A DNA stretch of 64,000 bases from Glycomyces arizonensis DSM 44726 (lineage in GTDB: Bacteria; Actinomycetota; Actinomycetes; Mycobacteriales; Micromonosporaceae), in NCBI RefSeq assembly GCF_000482705.1, contig NZ_AXWO01000029.1:1-64000 (forward strand), written 5' to 3'. Below, piece after piece: positions 26,544 to 33,793 of this stretch (its first letter is position 1; each line of letters opens with the position of its first letter). A program made the translations under genes and the position numbers. Under the pieces are notes generated by a model that worked only from the letters and a program-made list of their open reading frames with translations, had not been told where the DNA came from and did not search any database.

Positions 26544-26768
26544 ATGTTGAAGACCACGATCTATCTTCCCGAGGAGCTCAAGGACGCCCTCCGGCGAAGT
26601 GCCGCCGAGCACGGTGTGGCGGAGGCCGAGCTGATCCGCGAACTCCTCGAAGCCGGGCTCGCATCCGAGTCGCCGCAGTGGGACAGGCTGCCCACGATCC
26701 ACAGCCCTGAACTCGCGGCACTGGACGATGAAGAGCAGTTCCTGCGGTCGAGCGACTTCGACAAGTGA
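26544..26768 (+). CDS. vapB: VapB-type ribbon-helix-helix antitoxin
   Basis: A 74-residue protein. The N-terminal ribbon-helix-helix MLKTTIYLPEELKDALRRSAAEHGVAEAELIRELLEAGL binds DNA; the acidic C-terminal tail (LAALDDEEQFLRSSDFDK) should wrap the toxin and block its active site. I chose ATG 26544, which is the canonical MLKTTIYLP start and fits the -10 position; the longer frame from 26502 is not supported. Its stop overlaps the toxin start (GTGA). Confidence 0.92.
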   Translation: MLKTTIYLPEELKDALRRSAAEHGVAEAELIRELLEAGLASESPQWDRLPTIHSPELAALDDEEQFLRSSDFDK

Positions 26769-27187
26769 TCATCTGCGATACGAACTGCCTTCTCAGCCTG
26801 GTCAATGCCGATGATCCGCACCACGTGGAGGTACGAGGACTGGCCTACGCGCAGTCGCGGCCGCTCATTGTGAGCCCGCTGGTACTGGCGGAATTCGACT
26901 ATCTGGTACGGAAGGTCGTGAACGGCGCGACGGCGCGCGGCCTCCTGGCAGGACTGCTGGAGGGGCGGATGATCGAAGTTCCATCGCTATCGCGCACGGA
27001 CCTGCTGGCGGCGATCAAAGTGGACGGCAAATACCGGGCGCTGGATCTCGGGCTCACCGATGCCAGCCTCGTCGTACTCGCCTACCGTTACCACACCACT
27101 GATCTGCTCACTCGCGATGAGCGGGATTTCCGTCCAGTGACGCCGCTGCAGGGCGGAGCGTTCCGGCTGCTGCCGAAGGACCGATGA
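26765..27187 (+). CDS. vapC: VapC-type PIN-domain RNase toxin
   Basis: A 140-residue PIN endoribonuclease. The acidic active-site residues are visible: Asp5 (MIICDTNCLLSL), Glu in VLAEFDYL, and Asp in LGLTDASLVVLA, with a final Asp in LLTRDERDF. It probably cuts tRNA or rRNA when freed from VapB. GTG 26765 overlaps the antitoxin stop. The pair is bracketed by 21-bp repeats, suggesting a mobile or inserted cassette. Confidence 0.92.
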   Translation: MIICDTNCLLSLVNADDPHHVEVRGLAYAQSRPLIVSPLVLAEFDYLVRKVVNGATARGLLAGLLEGRMIEVPSLSRTDLLAAIKVDGKYRALDLGLTDASLVVLAYRYHTTDLLTRDERDFRPVTPLQGGAFRLLPKDR

Positions 27188-27204
27188 CCGGAACAGCGTC
27201 CCCT

Positions 27205-27225
27205 GCGGGTCGCGGGGCCGCCGTT
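27205..27225 (+). repeat. Right 21-bp direct repeat flanking vapBC
   Basis: Second copy of the 26482-26502 repeat. Its last base is the first base of the (reverse-strand) stop codon of the DUF2550 gene, so the cassette sits exactly against that gene. Confidence 0.85.
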
Positions 27226-27656
27226 CACCTGTCGTAAAAGGCCGCCCCGGGCGGGGCGGCCTCAAGCCAGGACAGGAAACCGGTGACGGCCGATTCGGTC
27301 ATCGCGAGCTCCACCTCGCCGGTGGAGCTCTTGCAGCGCAGGACCGTCACCTCCGGCGGGAAGATCTGGGCCTCGGCGCCGGCGGGCACGCGCCGGTCGG
27401 CTATCTGGAGGTCGGTGCGCGCGAGGGTGTACCGCGGCCCCAGCGCGAGGGAGAACATCCGGTACCAGCGCAGGGACCCGCGCTCGTACACGGCGAAACC
27501 GGGGGCCCAGCCGCGCCCGGCCATGCGCCGCGAGAGCCTCGCGGCCATCGCGACCGAGCCGTGCTTGGAGAAGACGGATCTGCGGACGTACGTCAGCAGG
27601 AGGAACACCGCGACGGCGACCGCCAGGGCGGCGGCGACGAGCAGTGCCTTGACCAT
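27225..27656 (-). CDS. DUF2550 membrane-anchored protein
   Basis: A 143-residue protein: an N-terminal membrane helix (ALLVAAALAVAVAVFLLLTYV), then a soluble domain with RGWAPGFAVYERGSLRWYRMFSLALGPRYTLARTDLQIADRR, typical of DUF2550, which follows atpC in many actinobacteria. Function unknown. It keeps its place directly after atpC (4 bases apart). A terminator-like hairpin lies inside its last codons, and the vapBC repeat touches its stop. Confidence 0.88.
   Translation of the reverse strand: MVKALLVAAALAVAVAVFLLLTYVRRSVFSKHGSVAMAARLSRRMAGRGWAPGFAVYERGSLRWYRMFSLALGPRYTLARTDLQIADRRVPAGAEAQIFPPEVTVLRCKSSTGEVELAMTESAVTGFLSWLEAAPPGAAFYDR
27239..27262 (-). terminator. Terminator inside the DUF2550 3' end
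   Basis: Reading the reverse strand, the arms AGGCCGCCCC and GGGGCGGCCT with a 4-base loop are followed by TTTAC. The hairpin encodes the last residues of DUF2550 (EAAPPGAAF) and could end the atpC-DUF2550 message. Confidence 0.55.
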
Positions 27657-27660
27657 GGGC

Positions 27661-27939
27661 TCAGGCCGCGGCGGGGGCGACCGCTTCGGCGGTCTCCGCG
27701 AGGATGGTCACCCCGTCGGCGGTCACTGACAGGAAGCCGCCCTCGGTCCGCCAGGCGTGCTCGCCGCCGTCGGTCTGCACGCGGACCTCGCTGCCGACCT
27801 TGAGCTCGCCGAGCAGCGGCTGGTGGCCGGGGAGGATGCCGAGTTCGCCTTCAGTGGTGCGCGCGTAGACCGCCGTCGCCTCGCCGGACCACACCTTCGA
27901 CTCGACGGCCACGAGTTCGACGTTCAGTTGCTTGGCCAC
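27661..27939 (-). CDS. atpC: ATP synthase epsilon subunit, short and isolated
   Basis: A 92-residue epsilon subunit: [45 protein letters not shown] is the normal beta-sandwich domain. The C-terminal two-helix domain that inhibits ATP hydrolysis is missing; the protein ends [14 protein letters not shown] 27939 follows AAGGAG. The atpD and other atp genes are not upstream; crp and a terminator are. It must assemble with subunits encoded elsewhere. DUF2550 follows as in normal atp clusters, so a break occurred between atpD and atpC. A second atpC elsewhere cannot be excluded. Confidence 0.88.
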   Translation of the reverse strand: MAKQLNVELVAVESKVWSGEATAVYARTTEGELGILPGHQPLLGELKVGSEVRVQTDGGEHAWRTEGGFLSVTADGVTILAETAEAVAPAAA

Positions 27940-28062
27940 AACGCTCCTTAAGCAAACTCCGAGGATGGTTACGGGGAAGTCTAGACGCCGCGGGCGCGGT
28001 CGTCGAATCGACCACCCGGCGCGGACCCGAAGATCACCCGCATGAGGCGCTGCGGCGACGAC

Positions 28063-28090
28063 GAGGCCCCCGGCCGGAGCCGGGGGCCTC
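28063..28090 (-). terminator. Terminator of crp
   Basis: The perfect 12-bp stem GAGGCCCCCGGC / GCCGGGGGCCTC with loop CGGA lies 30 bases beyond the crp stop and separates crp from atpC. Confidence 0.85.
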
Positions 28091-28119
28091 GACGAGTCGA
28101 ACGAGGTGCTGCGGCGCGT

Positions 28120-28797
28120 CTAGACGCGGGCGCGGCGGGCCAGGCGCTCGGGGTCCATGATGATGACGCTCTTGCCGTCCAGGCGCAGCCACCCGCGCCC
28201 GGCGAAGTCGGCGAGGGCCTTGTTGACCGTCTCGCGGGAGGCGCCGACGAGCTGGGCCAGCTCCTCCTGGGTGAGGTCGTGCGTCACGCGCAGGACCCCG
28301 CCGTCGCGGGTGCCGAAGCGGCTGGCCATGTGCAGCAGCGCCTTGGCGACGCGGCCGGGCACGTCGGTGAAGATGAGGTCGGCCATGGAGTCGTTGGTGC
28401 GCCGCAGGCGGCGGGCGATCACGCGCAGCAGCTGCTCGGCGATCTCGGGCCGGTTGGCCAGCCACGGCCGCAGCGCGGTCTTGGACAGCCGGGCCATGCG
28501 GGTGTCGGTGAGCGCGGTGGCGGTGGCGGTGCGGGGGCCGGGGTCGAACAGGGCGAGCTCGCCGACCATGTCCGAGGGGCCCATGACCGCGATCAGGTTC
28601 TGGCGGCCGTCGGCGGAACGGCGTCCGAGCTTCACCTTCCCGGACATGACGATGTAGAGACTGTCGCCCGGCTCGTTCTCGGTGAAGACGGTCTGGCCCT
28701 TGTTGACGTCGACGTACTCCATCTCTTTGATGAGCGACTCGACAGCTTCGGGGTCGACGCCCTTGAACAGGGCGGCCCTGGCCAATACATCTTCCAT
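28120..28797 (-). CDS. crp: Crp/Fnr-family cAMP-responsive regulator
   Basis: A 225-residue global regulator very close to M. tuberculosis Crp (Rv3676). The cyclic-nucleotide domain has [20 protein letters not shown] and [24 protein letters not shown]; the C-terminal winged helix has [35 protein letters not shown] chose ATG 28797 ([11 protein letters not shown]) by homology and because GAAAGG lies 11 bases upstream; the in-frame GTG at 28809 overlaps that site. Nearby genes marP and nth accompany crp in Mycobacterium, though the order differs here. Confidence 0.93.
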   Translation of the reverse strand: MEDVLARAALFKGVDPEAVESLIKEMEYVDVNKGQTVFTENEPGDSLYIVMSGKVKLGRRSADGRQNLIAVMGPSDMVGELALFDPGPRTATATALTDTRMARLSKTALRPWLANRPEIAEQLLRVIARRLRRTNDSMADLIFTDVPGRVAKALLHMASRFGTRDGGVLRVTHDLTQEELAQLVGASRETVNKALADFAGRGWLRLDGKSVIIMDPERLARRARV

Positions 28798-29135
28798 GTC
28801 CGTTCGCACCTTTCTTCAACGCACCGCTAGTGCAAGTACTGAGTCTATGCCTCTTGTCCGCATTGCGGGAGCGAGACCCCCGTAAATCCACATGCGCACT
28901 GTCGACGCCGAATTCGACTTTCGTACCCGAAGGAATGGGTTCCGTCGCTTCCGAGTTTCACAGCGTGAGCATTACCTCACCCGGTGAGCTGGGGTTTTGC
29001 CCGAAAGCAGTGGTCGCGTCGGCGGCGACCGCTACAGCCTACCGCTATTGTGACGCTCCGCCCAACAGCGAGTTGGCATCAGGCGTGCATATCGCGGCCG
29101 CGACGGCGGCATTTCCCCGCCGAGTGCGTCGGCGC
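28798..29135. other. Intergenic region upstream of crp
   Basis: 338 bases between crp and marP. GTGAG-N6-CTCAC (28965-28980) and an overlapping CTCAC-CC-GGTGAG arrangement (28976-28988) form a cluster of GTGAG/CTCAC motifs. These resemble Crp half-sites, but the spacing is not the classical TGTGA-N6-TCACA. No gene seen; autoregulation of crp is possible. Confidence 0.4.
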
Positions 29136-30332
29136 TCACGTGCACGCGCCGGTGTCGACTTCGCCCGAGGCGCTTTCGCCTTCGGCGAGGACCGGCGCCG
29201 TCTCGGCCATGGTGAGCGCGTATCCGGTCTCGGGGTCGTCGACCGCCGCCGCGAAGATCACGCCGAACACCTCGCCGTCGGTCGTCAGCAGCGGCCCCCC
29301 GGAGTTCCCGCCGATGATGTGGGCGTACAGCTGGTAGACCTCGCGGGTCACCGTCCCGGAGTCGTAGATGTCGGGCCCCGAGACCGTGCGGGCCTCCCGC
29401 ACGCGCGCCGCGACCGGCGTGTAGGGGCCGCCGCCGGGGTAGCCGACGACGATCGCGTCGTCGCCGGAGGCGCCGACCGCGTCGGTCACCGGCAGGGCCG
29501 GGGCGTCCAGGCCCGGCACCGACAGCACCGCGAGGTCCGTCTCCGGATCGAACACGACGACCTCGGCGTCGAGCAGCTCCCCGCCCGATTCGACCCGCAC
29601 CTCGTCGGTCCCGGCCACGACGTGCGCGTTGGTGGCCACCAGGCCCTCGGCGTACACGAAGCTGGAGCCCTCGATCTGCCGGTCGCACTGCGGGGCCGTG
29701 CCGTGGACCTTCAGCACCGACGGCTGGGCGTTCACGACCACGCTCGAGGCGGCCAGCTCCGGGTCGGGCGGCTCGACCTCCCGCACCTGCGTCGGGTCCA
29801 GCCCGGAGAACACGTCGGGGATCTGCGAGGTGTTCAGCGACTCGCGCATCGAGTCGTAGACGCCCTTGACCGCCTCGGGCATGTACTGGTCGATGCCGCC
29901 GACCAGGCTCGAGTTGCGCACGGCCGAGGCCACGGCGGGCATGCTCGAGTTCGCCAGCGGCGCGGCGGCCATCCACGTGACCAGCAGGACCGCGGCGACC
30001 GAGACGAGGGGCCCGGCGAGGTGGTCGAGCCGCATCGAGCCGTTCCGCTTGACCTTCTTGCGCAGTTTGAAGCCGATCGCGGTGGCCCCGGCCTGCCCGC
30101 CGAGGGCGAGCGCGAAGACGACGACGAGCGCGGCGATGAGCTTGGCGAGCGGGTCGCCGTAGAGGTCGGCGGCGAACGGCGCGAGCTGGACGCCGAGCAG
30201 CGCCCCGCCGAGGAACCCGAGGAACGTCGCGGCGGAGATGATGAAGCCCTGCCGGTAGCCGTTGACGGCGAACAGGAGCGCGAGCAGGACGATGGCGACA
30301 TCGACCACCAGCCCGCCGCTCGTCGCCTCCAT
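29136..30332 (-). CDS. marP: MarP-type membrane serine protease
   Basis: A 398-residue protein. Four helices form an N-terminal CvpA-like membrane domain (about 8-125); a periplasmic trypsin-like domain follows with the triad His237 (TNAHVV), Asp266 (ETDLAVL) and Ser344 (GGNSGGPL). Cys216 and Cys397 match the active-site disulfide of M. tuberculosis MarP, which is needed for acid and oxidative stress resistance. I chose ATG 30332 because AGGAGGG lies just upstream; the earlier ATG at 30347 is upstream of this ribosome site. Follows the NUDIX, TlpA-like and nth genes as in Mycobacterium. Confidence 0.95.
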   Translation of the reverse strand: MEATSGGLVVDVAIVLLALLFAVNGYRQGFIISAATFLGFLGGALLGVQLAPFAADLYGDPLAKLIAALVVVFALALGGQAGATAIGFKLRKKVKRNGSMRLDHLAGPLVSVAAVLLVTWMAAAPLANSSMPAVASAVRNSSLVGGIDQYMPEAVKGVYDSMRESLNTSQIPDVFSGLDPTQVREVEPPDPELAASSVVVNAQPSVLKVHGTAPQCDRQIEGSSFVYAEGLVATNAHVVAGTDEVRVESGGELLDAEVVVFDPETDLAVLSVPGLDAPALPVTDAVGASGDDAIVVGYPGGGPYTPVAARVREARTVSGPDIYDSGTVTREVYQLYAHIIGGNSGGPLLTTDGEVFGVIFAAAVDDPETGYALTMAETAPVLAEGESASGEVDTGACT

Positions 30333-30365
30333 CGGCCCTCCTCGCATCGTGGTGTGGACGGGGTG

Positions 30366-31052
30366 TCAGAACCCTTCGAGTTCCATCATCCGGCCAGTGT
30401 TCCATGGCCGTGACCAGCCGCCCAAGTCGAGCAGCCACGACAGTACCCCCGCGGTGAACCCCCAGATCAGCGGCACGCCAGGGACGATGAAGCCCGGTCC
30501 GGTCCGTCCCGACGGGTAGCGGACGCTGCCACGGGAGGCGGGGTCGGCCAGGCTCGGCAGGCCGACGCGGTGGGCGGCGGCCACCTCCTCGCCGTCGACG
30601 GGCGTCACCGGATGCGGATTGGTCCACAGTGCCAGAACGGGGGTGACGGCGAAGCCGGAGACGGGGATCCACAGCGGCGGCAGGGAAGCGCCGATCGCGA
30701 CGGTGCGCGGGTCGACGGCGAGCTCCTCGGCGGCCTCCCGCAGCGCGGTGGCGGCGGCGTCGGCGTCGCCGGGGTCGGCCGCGCCGCCGGGGAAGGCGAC
30801 CTCGCCGGGGTGGTGCCTCAGGCCGCTGGCGCGCTGCTGGAGCAGTACTGACGGGTGGTCGTCCTCGCGCTCGCCGCGGTCGCTGAGGAGCACCAGGACG
30901 GACGCGGAGCGGGCCTCGTCCGCCGAACGCAGCCGGGAGGTGTCGCGGACGACCCTCGGCACGTCGGGGCCCTCCACCTCGTTCGCGGCGGCGACGAGCG
31001 GGGCCCACCACGGCGGCGCGGTGCCGGTCCCCTCCTGCTGCTCGACGGTCAC
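30366..31052 (-). CDS. NUDIX hydrolase (CoA pyrophosphatase-like)
   Basis: A 228-residue Nudix protein with the box VAFPGGAADPGDADAAATALREAAEEL and the upstream SVLLQQRASGLRHHPGEVAFPGG typical of coenzyme A-type Nudix enzymes. It corresponds in place to Rv3672c. GTG 31052 overlaps the stop of the TlpA-like gene (GTGA), so it is translationally coupled. The glutamate six residues into the box is replaced by Asp, as seen in several family members. Substrate not certain. Confidence 0.88.
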   Translation of the reverse strand: MTVEQQEGTGTAPPWWAPLVAAANEVEGPDVPRVVRDTSRLRSADEARSASVLVLLSDRGEREDDHPSVLLQQRASGLRHHPGEVAFPGGAADPGDADAAATALREAAEELAVDPRTVAIGASLPPLWIPVSGFAVTPVLALWTNPHPVTPVDGEEVAAAHRVGLPSLADPASRGSVRYPSGRTGPGFIVPGVPLIWGFTAGVLSWLLDLGGWSRPWNTGRMMELEGF

Positions 31053-31609
31053 GACGGCAGCTCCAGGCCGAACGCGGACTCGGCGGCCCGGGCGAGCGCC
31101 TCGGCGGTGGTGCCGGGCTCGTTGAGCACTGCGGCGACCGTCCCGTCGGGGGCGACGAACGCGATCCCCGGCAGGGCCGGAACGCCGAGCGCGATCCGGA
31201 CCTGCTCGTCGGCGTCGAACACCGACGGGTAGGTCAAGGCGAACTCCTCGGCGAACCAGCGGGCCTTGGCGCGGGTGTCGGCGCTGTCGACGCCGACGAC
31301 GTCGATGAGGTCGCCGTGGGCCTGCCAGAACGCCTCGATCTCGGGGGCCTCCTCGACGCACGGACGGCACCAGCTGGCCCACAGCACGACCACGAGCGGC
31401 TTGCCGCTGGTGCCGAACGCGGTCGGGGCCTCGTCGCCGAGGCACGGCAGTTCGAGCTCGCCGACCGGCTCGACCGGCGTCGTCCCGGCGGTGCAGGCGA
31501 CCGACCAGGTCGGTTCGGGGTCGCCTGCGGCGTCGTGCTCCTCACCCGCACTGCCGGTGCACCCCGCCAGCAGCACGAGCGACGCGAGCACCGCCAGCGC
31601 CCACCTCAC
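31049..31609 (-). CDS. TlpA-like thioredoxin-fold lipoprotein
   Basis: A 186-residue lipoprotein: signal with lipobox LVLLAGC, then a thioredoxin-like domain with the redox motif [24 protein letters not shown] and cis-Pro region [14 protein letters not shown]. Corresponds to Rv3673c. Acts outside the membrane, probably in thiol-disulfide exchange, perhaps maintaining the disulfide of the neighbouring MarP (inference). GTG 31609 overlaps the nth stop. Confidence 0.88.
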   Translation of the reverse strand: MRWALAVLASLVLLAGCTGSAGEEHDAAGDPEPTWSVACTAGTTPVEPVGELELPCLGDEAPTAFGTSGKPLVVVLWASWCRPCVEEAPEIEAFWQAHGDLIDVVGVDSADTRAKARWFAEEFALTYPSVFDADEQVRIALGVPALPGIAFVAPDGTVAAVLNEPGTTAEALARAAESAFGLELPS

Positions 31610-32382
31610 AGCGCCCCCTCGATGCCCGCCAGCTTCGCGAGCTCTTCGACGTTGCTGCCGCGCAGCAGCTTCACGGCCTCGGCCGGGTCGGTGGGGCCCT
31701 CGCCGAACGAGGGGCACTTGGCGGCGAGCGTGCACGCCCCGCAGGCCGGTTTGCGGGCGATGCAGACCCTCCTGCCGTGGAAGATGATCCGGTGGGAGAA
31801 CATCGTCCACTCGCGCTTGTCGATGAGCTCGTGCAGCTGGAACTCGAGCTTGACCGGGTCCTTGCCCTCAGTGAGGCCGAGCCGGTTGGTGAGGCGGATC
31901 ATGTGCGTGTCGACGGGGATCCCCGGCAGACCGAAGGCGTTGCCCAGGATGACGTTCGCGGTCTTGCGGCCGATGCCCGGGAGCTTGACGAGTTCCTCCA
32001 TGCGCTGGGGCATCTCGCCGCCGTGGTCGGCGACGAGCGCCTTGCCCAGGCCGATGATCGACTTGGTCTTGTTGCGGTAGAACCCGGTCGGGCGGATGAT
32101 CGCCTCGACGTCCTCGGGGTCGGCCCCGGCGTAGTCCTCGGCTGTCTTGTACTTGGCGAACAGCGCCGGCGTGGTGAGGTTCACGCGGACGTCGGTGCAC
32201 TGGGCCGAGAGGATCGTGGCGACGGCCAGTTGGAGCGGATCTGAGTAGTCGAGTTCGCATCTCGCGTCGGGGTGGGCCGCGGCGAGCAGCCGGTCGATGG
32301 CGCGGGCGCGGCGCTTCTTGGCCAGGTCGCTCTCGGCTCTGCTGTTGTCGTTGCTCTCGTCTCTGGGGGCTTTGCGAGCCAT
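31606..32382 (-). CDS. nth: Endonuclease III (DNA glycosylase/AP lyase)
   Basis: A 258-residue base-excision repair enzyme removing oxidised pyrimidines. The helix-hairpin-helix [13 protein letters not shown] contains the catalytic lysine; VDTHMIRL has the catalytic Asp. A 4Fe-4S cluster is bound by [17 protein letters not shown] (Cys-X6-Cys-X2-Cys-X5-Cys). Head gene of a four-gene run (nth, tlpA-like, NUDIX, marP) with overlapping stops and starts. Confidence 0.96.
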   Translation of the reverse strand: MARKAPRDESNDNSRAESDLAKKRRARAIDRLLAAAHPDARCELDYSDPLQLAVATILSAQCTDVRVNLTTPALFAKYKTAEDYAGADPEDVEAIIRPTGFYRNKTKSIIGLGKALVADHGGEMPQRMEELVKLPGIGRKTANVILGNAFGLPGIPVDTHMIRLTNRLGLTEGKDPVKLEFQLHELIDKREWTMFSHRIIFHGRRVCIARKPACGACTLAAKCPSFGEGPTDPAEAVKLLRGSNVEELAKLAGIEGAL

Positions 32383-32410
32383 AAATCGGTCCAGCTGGCG
32401 TCGGCGGCGG

Positions 32411-33604
32411 TCACCCCGCCATGTTACGCGGCGATCGGGCCGCGGCCGAGGGAGCGCACCGCGCCGGGCGCCATGCCGTCGTGCGCCGCGCCGGGGCGCG
32501 CCGCCGCTTGAGGCACACTGCGGCCGCGGTGCCCAGCGCGGCGGTGAGCACGGCGGCGGCCGCGAGCGGCCACGGCGGCACGACCGCGCGCAGTCCGGCC
32601 GTCTCCACTAGCGGCGGGAGGCTCGCCGGGTCGGCCGCCACGGCGGCGGCCGCGTCGACCACGCCGGCGCCCAGCGCCGCCTCGCCCGCGTCGGCGGTCG
32701 CGGTCAGCACGCGGGCGACCGCGGCGGCGCCGAGTTCGGGATGGGCCGAGCGCACCAGCGCCGCCGCCCCCGAGACGATCGCCGTCGCGAACGAGGTGCC
32801 CGTGGCCTCCTTGTGGCCGCCGCCCGAGGCGGCGACCGTCAGGCCCGCGCTGGGGGCGGCCAGGTCCGTCTCCGCGCCGGTGACGGCCGTGGGCCACCGC
32901 TGCCCCGACCGGTCGGTGCCGGTGACCGCCAGGACTTCGGGCAGGCGCGCGGGGAACCACACCGCGTCGCCGGAGTCCGGCTCGGCCTGGTTGCCGGTGC
33001 AGGCGACCACGAGGACGTCGTGGCGCCAGGCGTAGTCGATGGCGTCGGCGAACGCCCGCGAGTCGTAGTGACCGCCGAGGGAGAGGTTGACGACGTCGGC
33101 GCCGTGGTCGACCGCCCACCTGACCGCGTCGCCGACCATCGCCGAGTCGTGGTAGCGGTTCTCGTCGTCGAGGACGCGCACCGGCAGGATCGCCGCGCCG
33201 GGGGCGATCCCGGGGTGGCCCGAGGCGGGCCGACCGGCGATGAGCCCGGCCACGGCCGTGCCGTGGCCGACCGGGTCGGCCTGCGCGAACGCCCGCTCGT
33301 AGTCCGGCCCGGCGTCCGAGCCGAGCGCGAACGGCGGCGACCCTGAGTCCGCACCGGACCCGACGTAGCTGCGGCCCGGCAAGACCGCGCCGGCCAGGTC
33401 GGGGTGGTCGGCGTCCACGCCGGAGTCGATGACCGCGACCGTCACCCCCGAGCCGGTCGACGCGGCCCACGCGCGCTCGGCGCCGACGGCCGACAGGTGC
33501 CACGCCGCGGCGGGCGCGGACCAGGTGGCAGGGGCGAACAGTATGACTGCCAACAACGTCGAGCAGACACATGCGATAGTGGTGCGTGCGCAGCGGTCCC
33601 TCAT
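32411..33604 (-). CDS. Mycosin-like S8 serine protease
   Basis: A 397-residue secreted subtilisin-type protease: signal peptide ([22 protein letters not shown]), then Asp60 (VAVIDSGVD), His114 (VGHGTAVAG) and Ser271 ([11 protein letters not shown]), an Ala-rich stretch and a C-terminal membrane helix ([22 protein letters not shown]) with a basic tail. This is the layout of MycP proteases of type VII secretion. No eccB/C/D/E genes accompany it, so it is an orphan. ATG 33604 has no clear ribosome site. Confidence 0.87.
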   Translation of the reverse strand: MRDRCARTTIACVCSTLLAVILFAPATWSAPAAAWHLSAVGAERAWAASTGSGVTVAVIDSGVDADHPDLAGAVLPGRSYVGSGADSGSPPFALGSDAGPDYERAFAQADPVGHGTAVAGLIAGRPASGHPGIAPGAAILPVRVLDDENRYHDSAMVGDAVRWAVDHGADVVNLSLGGHYDSRAFADAIDYAWRHDVLVVACTGNQAEPDSGDAVWFPARLPEVLAVTGTDRSGQRWPTAVTGAETDLAAPSAGLTVAASGGGHKEATGTSFATAIVSGAAALVRSAHPELGAAAVARVLTATADAGEAALGAGVVDAAAAVAADPASLPPLVETAGLRAVVPPWPLAAAAVLTAALGTAAAVCLKRRRAPARRTTAWRPARCAPSAAARSPRNMAG

Positions 33605-33793
33605 GAGAACCGGATCGTGACACAGCGGAGTGGTGATGATACGGGAACGACACGCGCCCGTCTTTATGAATTCGTTATTTTTGGCCTACTGACGGAAACT
33701 TGACAACACCCTCGCGTTACGGTGACGATCGCGAGGGAACACCGCGTTACCTCGTCGCTGCCCCATCGAGGACCGGTAGGGGGGAAGGACTGA

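Noticed and set aside
28965..28980. Classical Crp site TGTGA-N6-TCACA
   Set aside because: GTGA and TCAC are separated by eight bases here, not six; kept only as a weak regulatory candidate.
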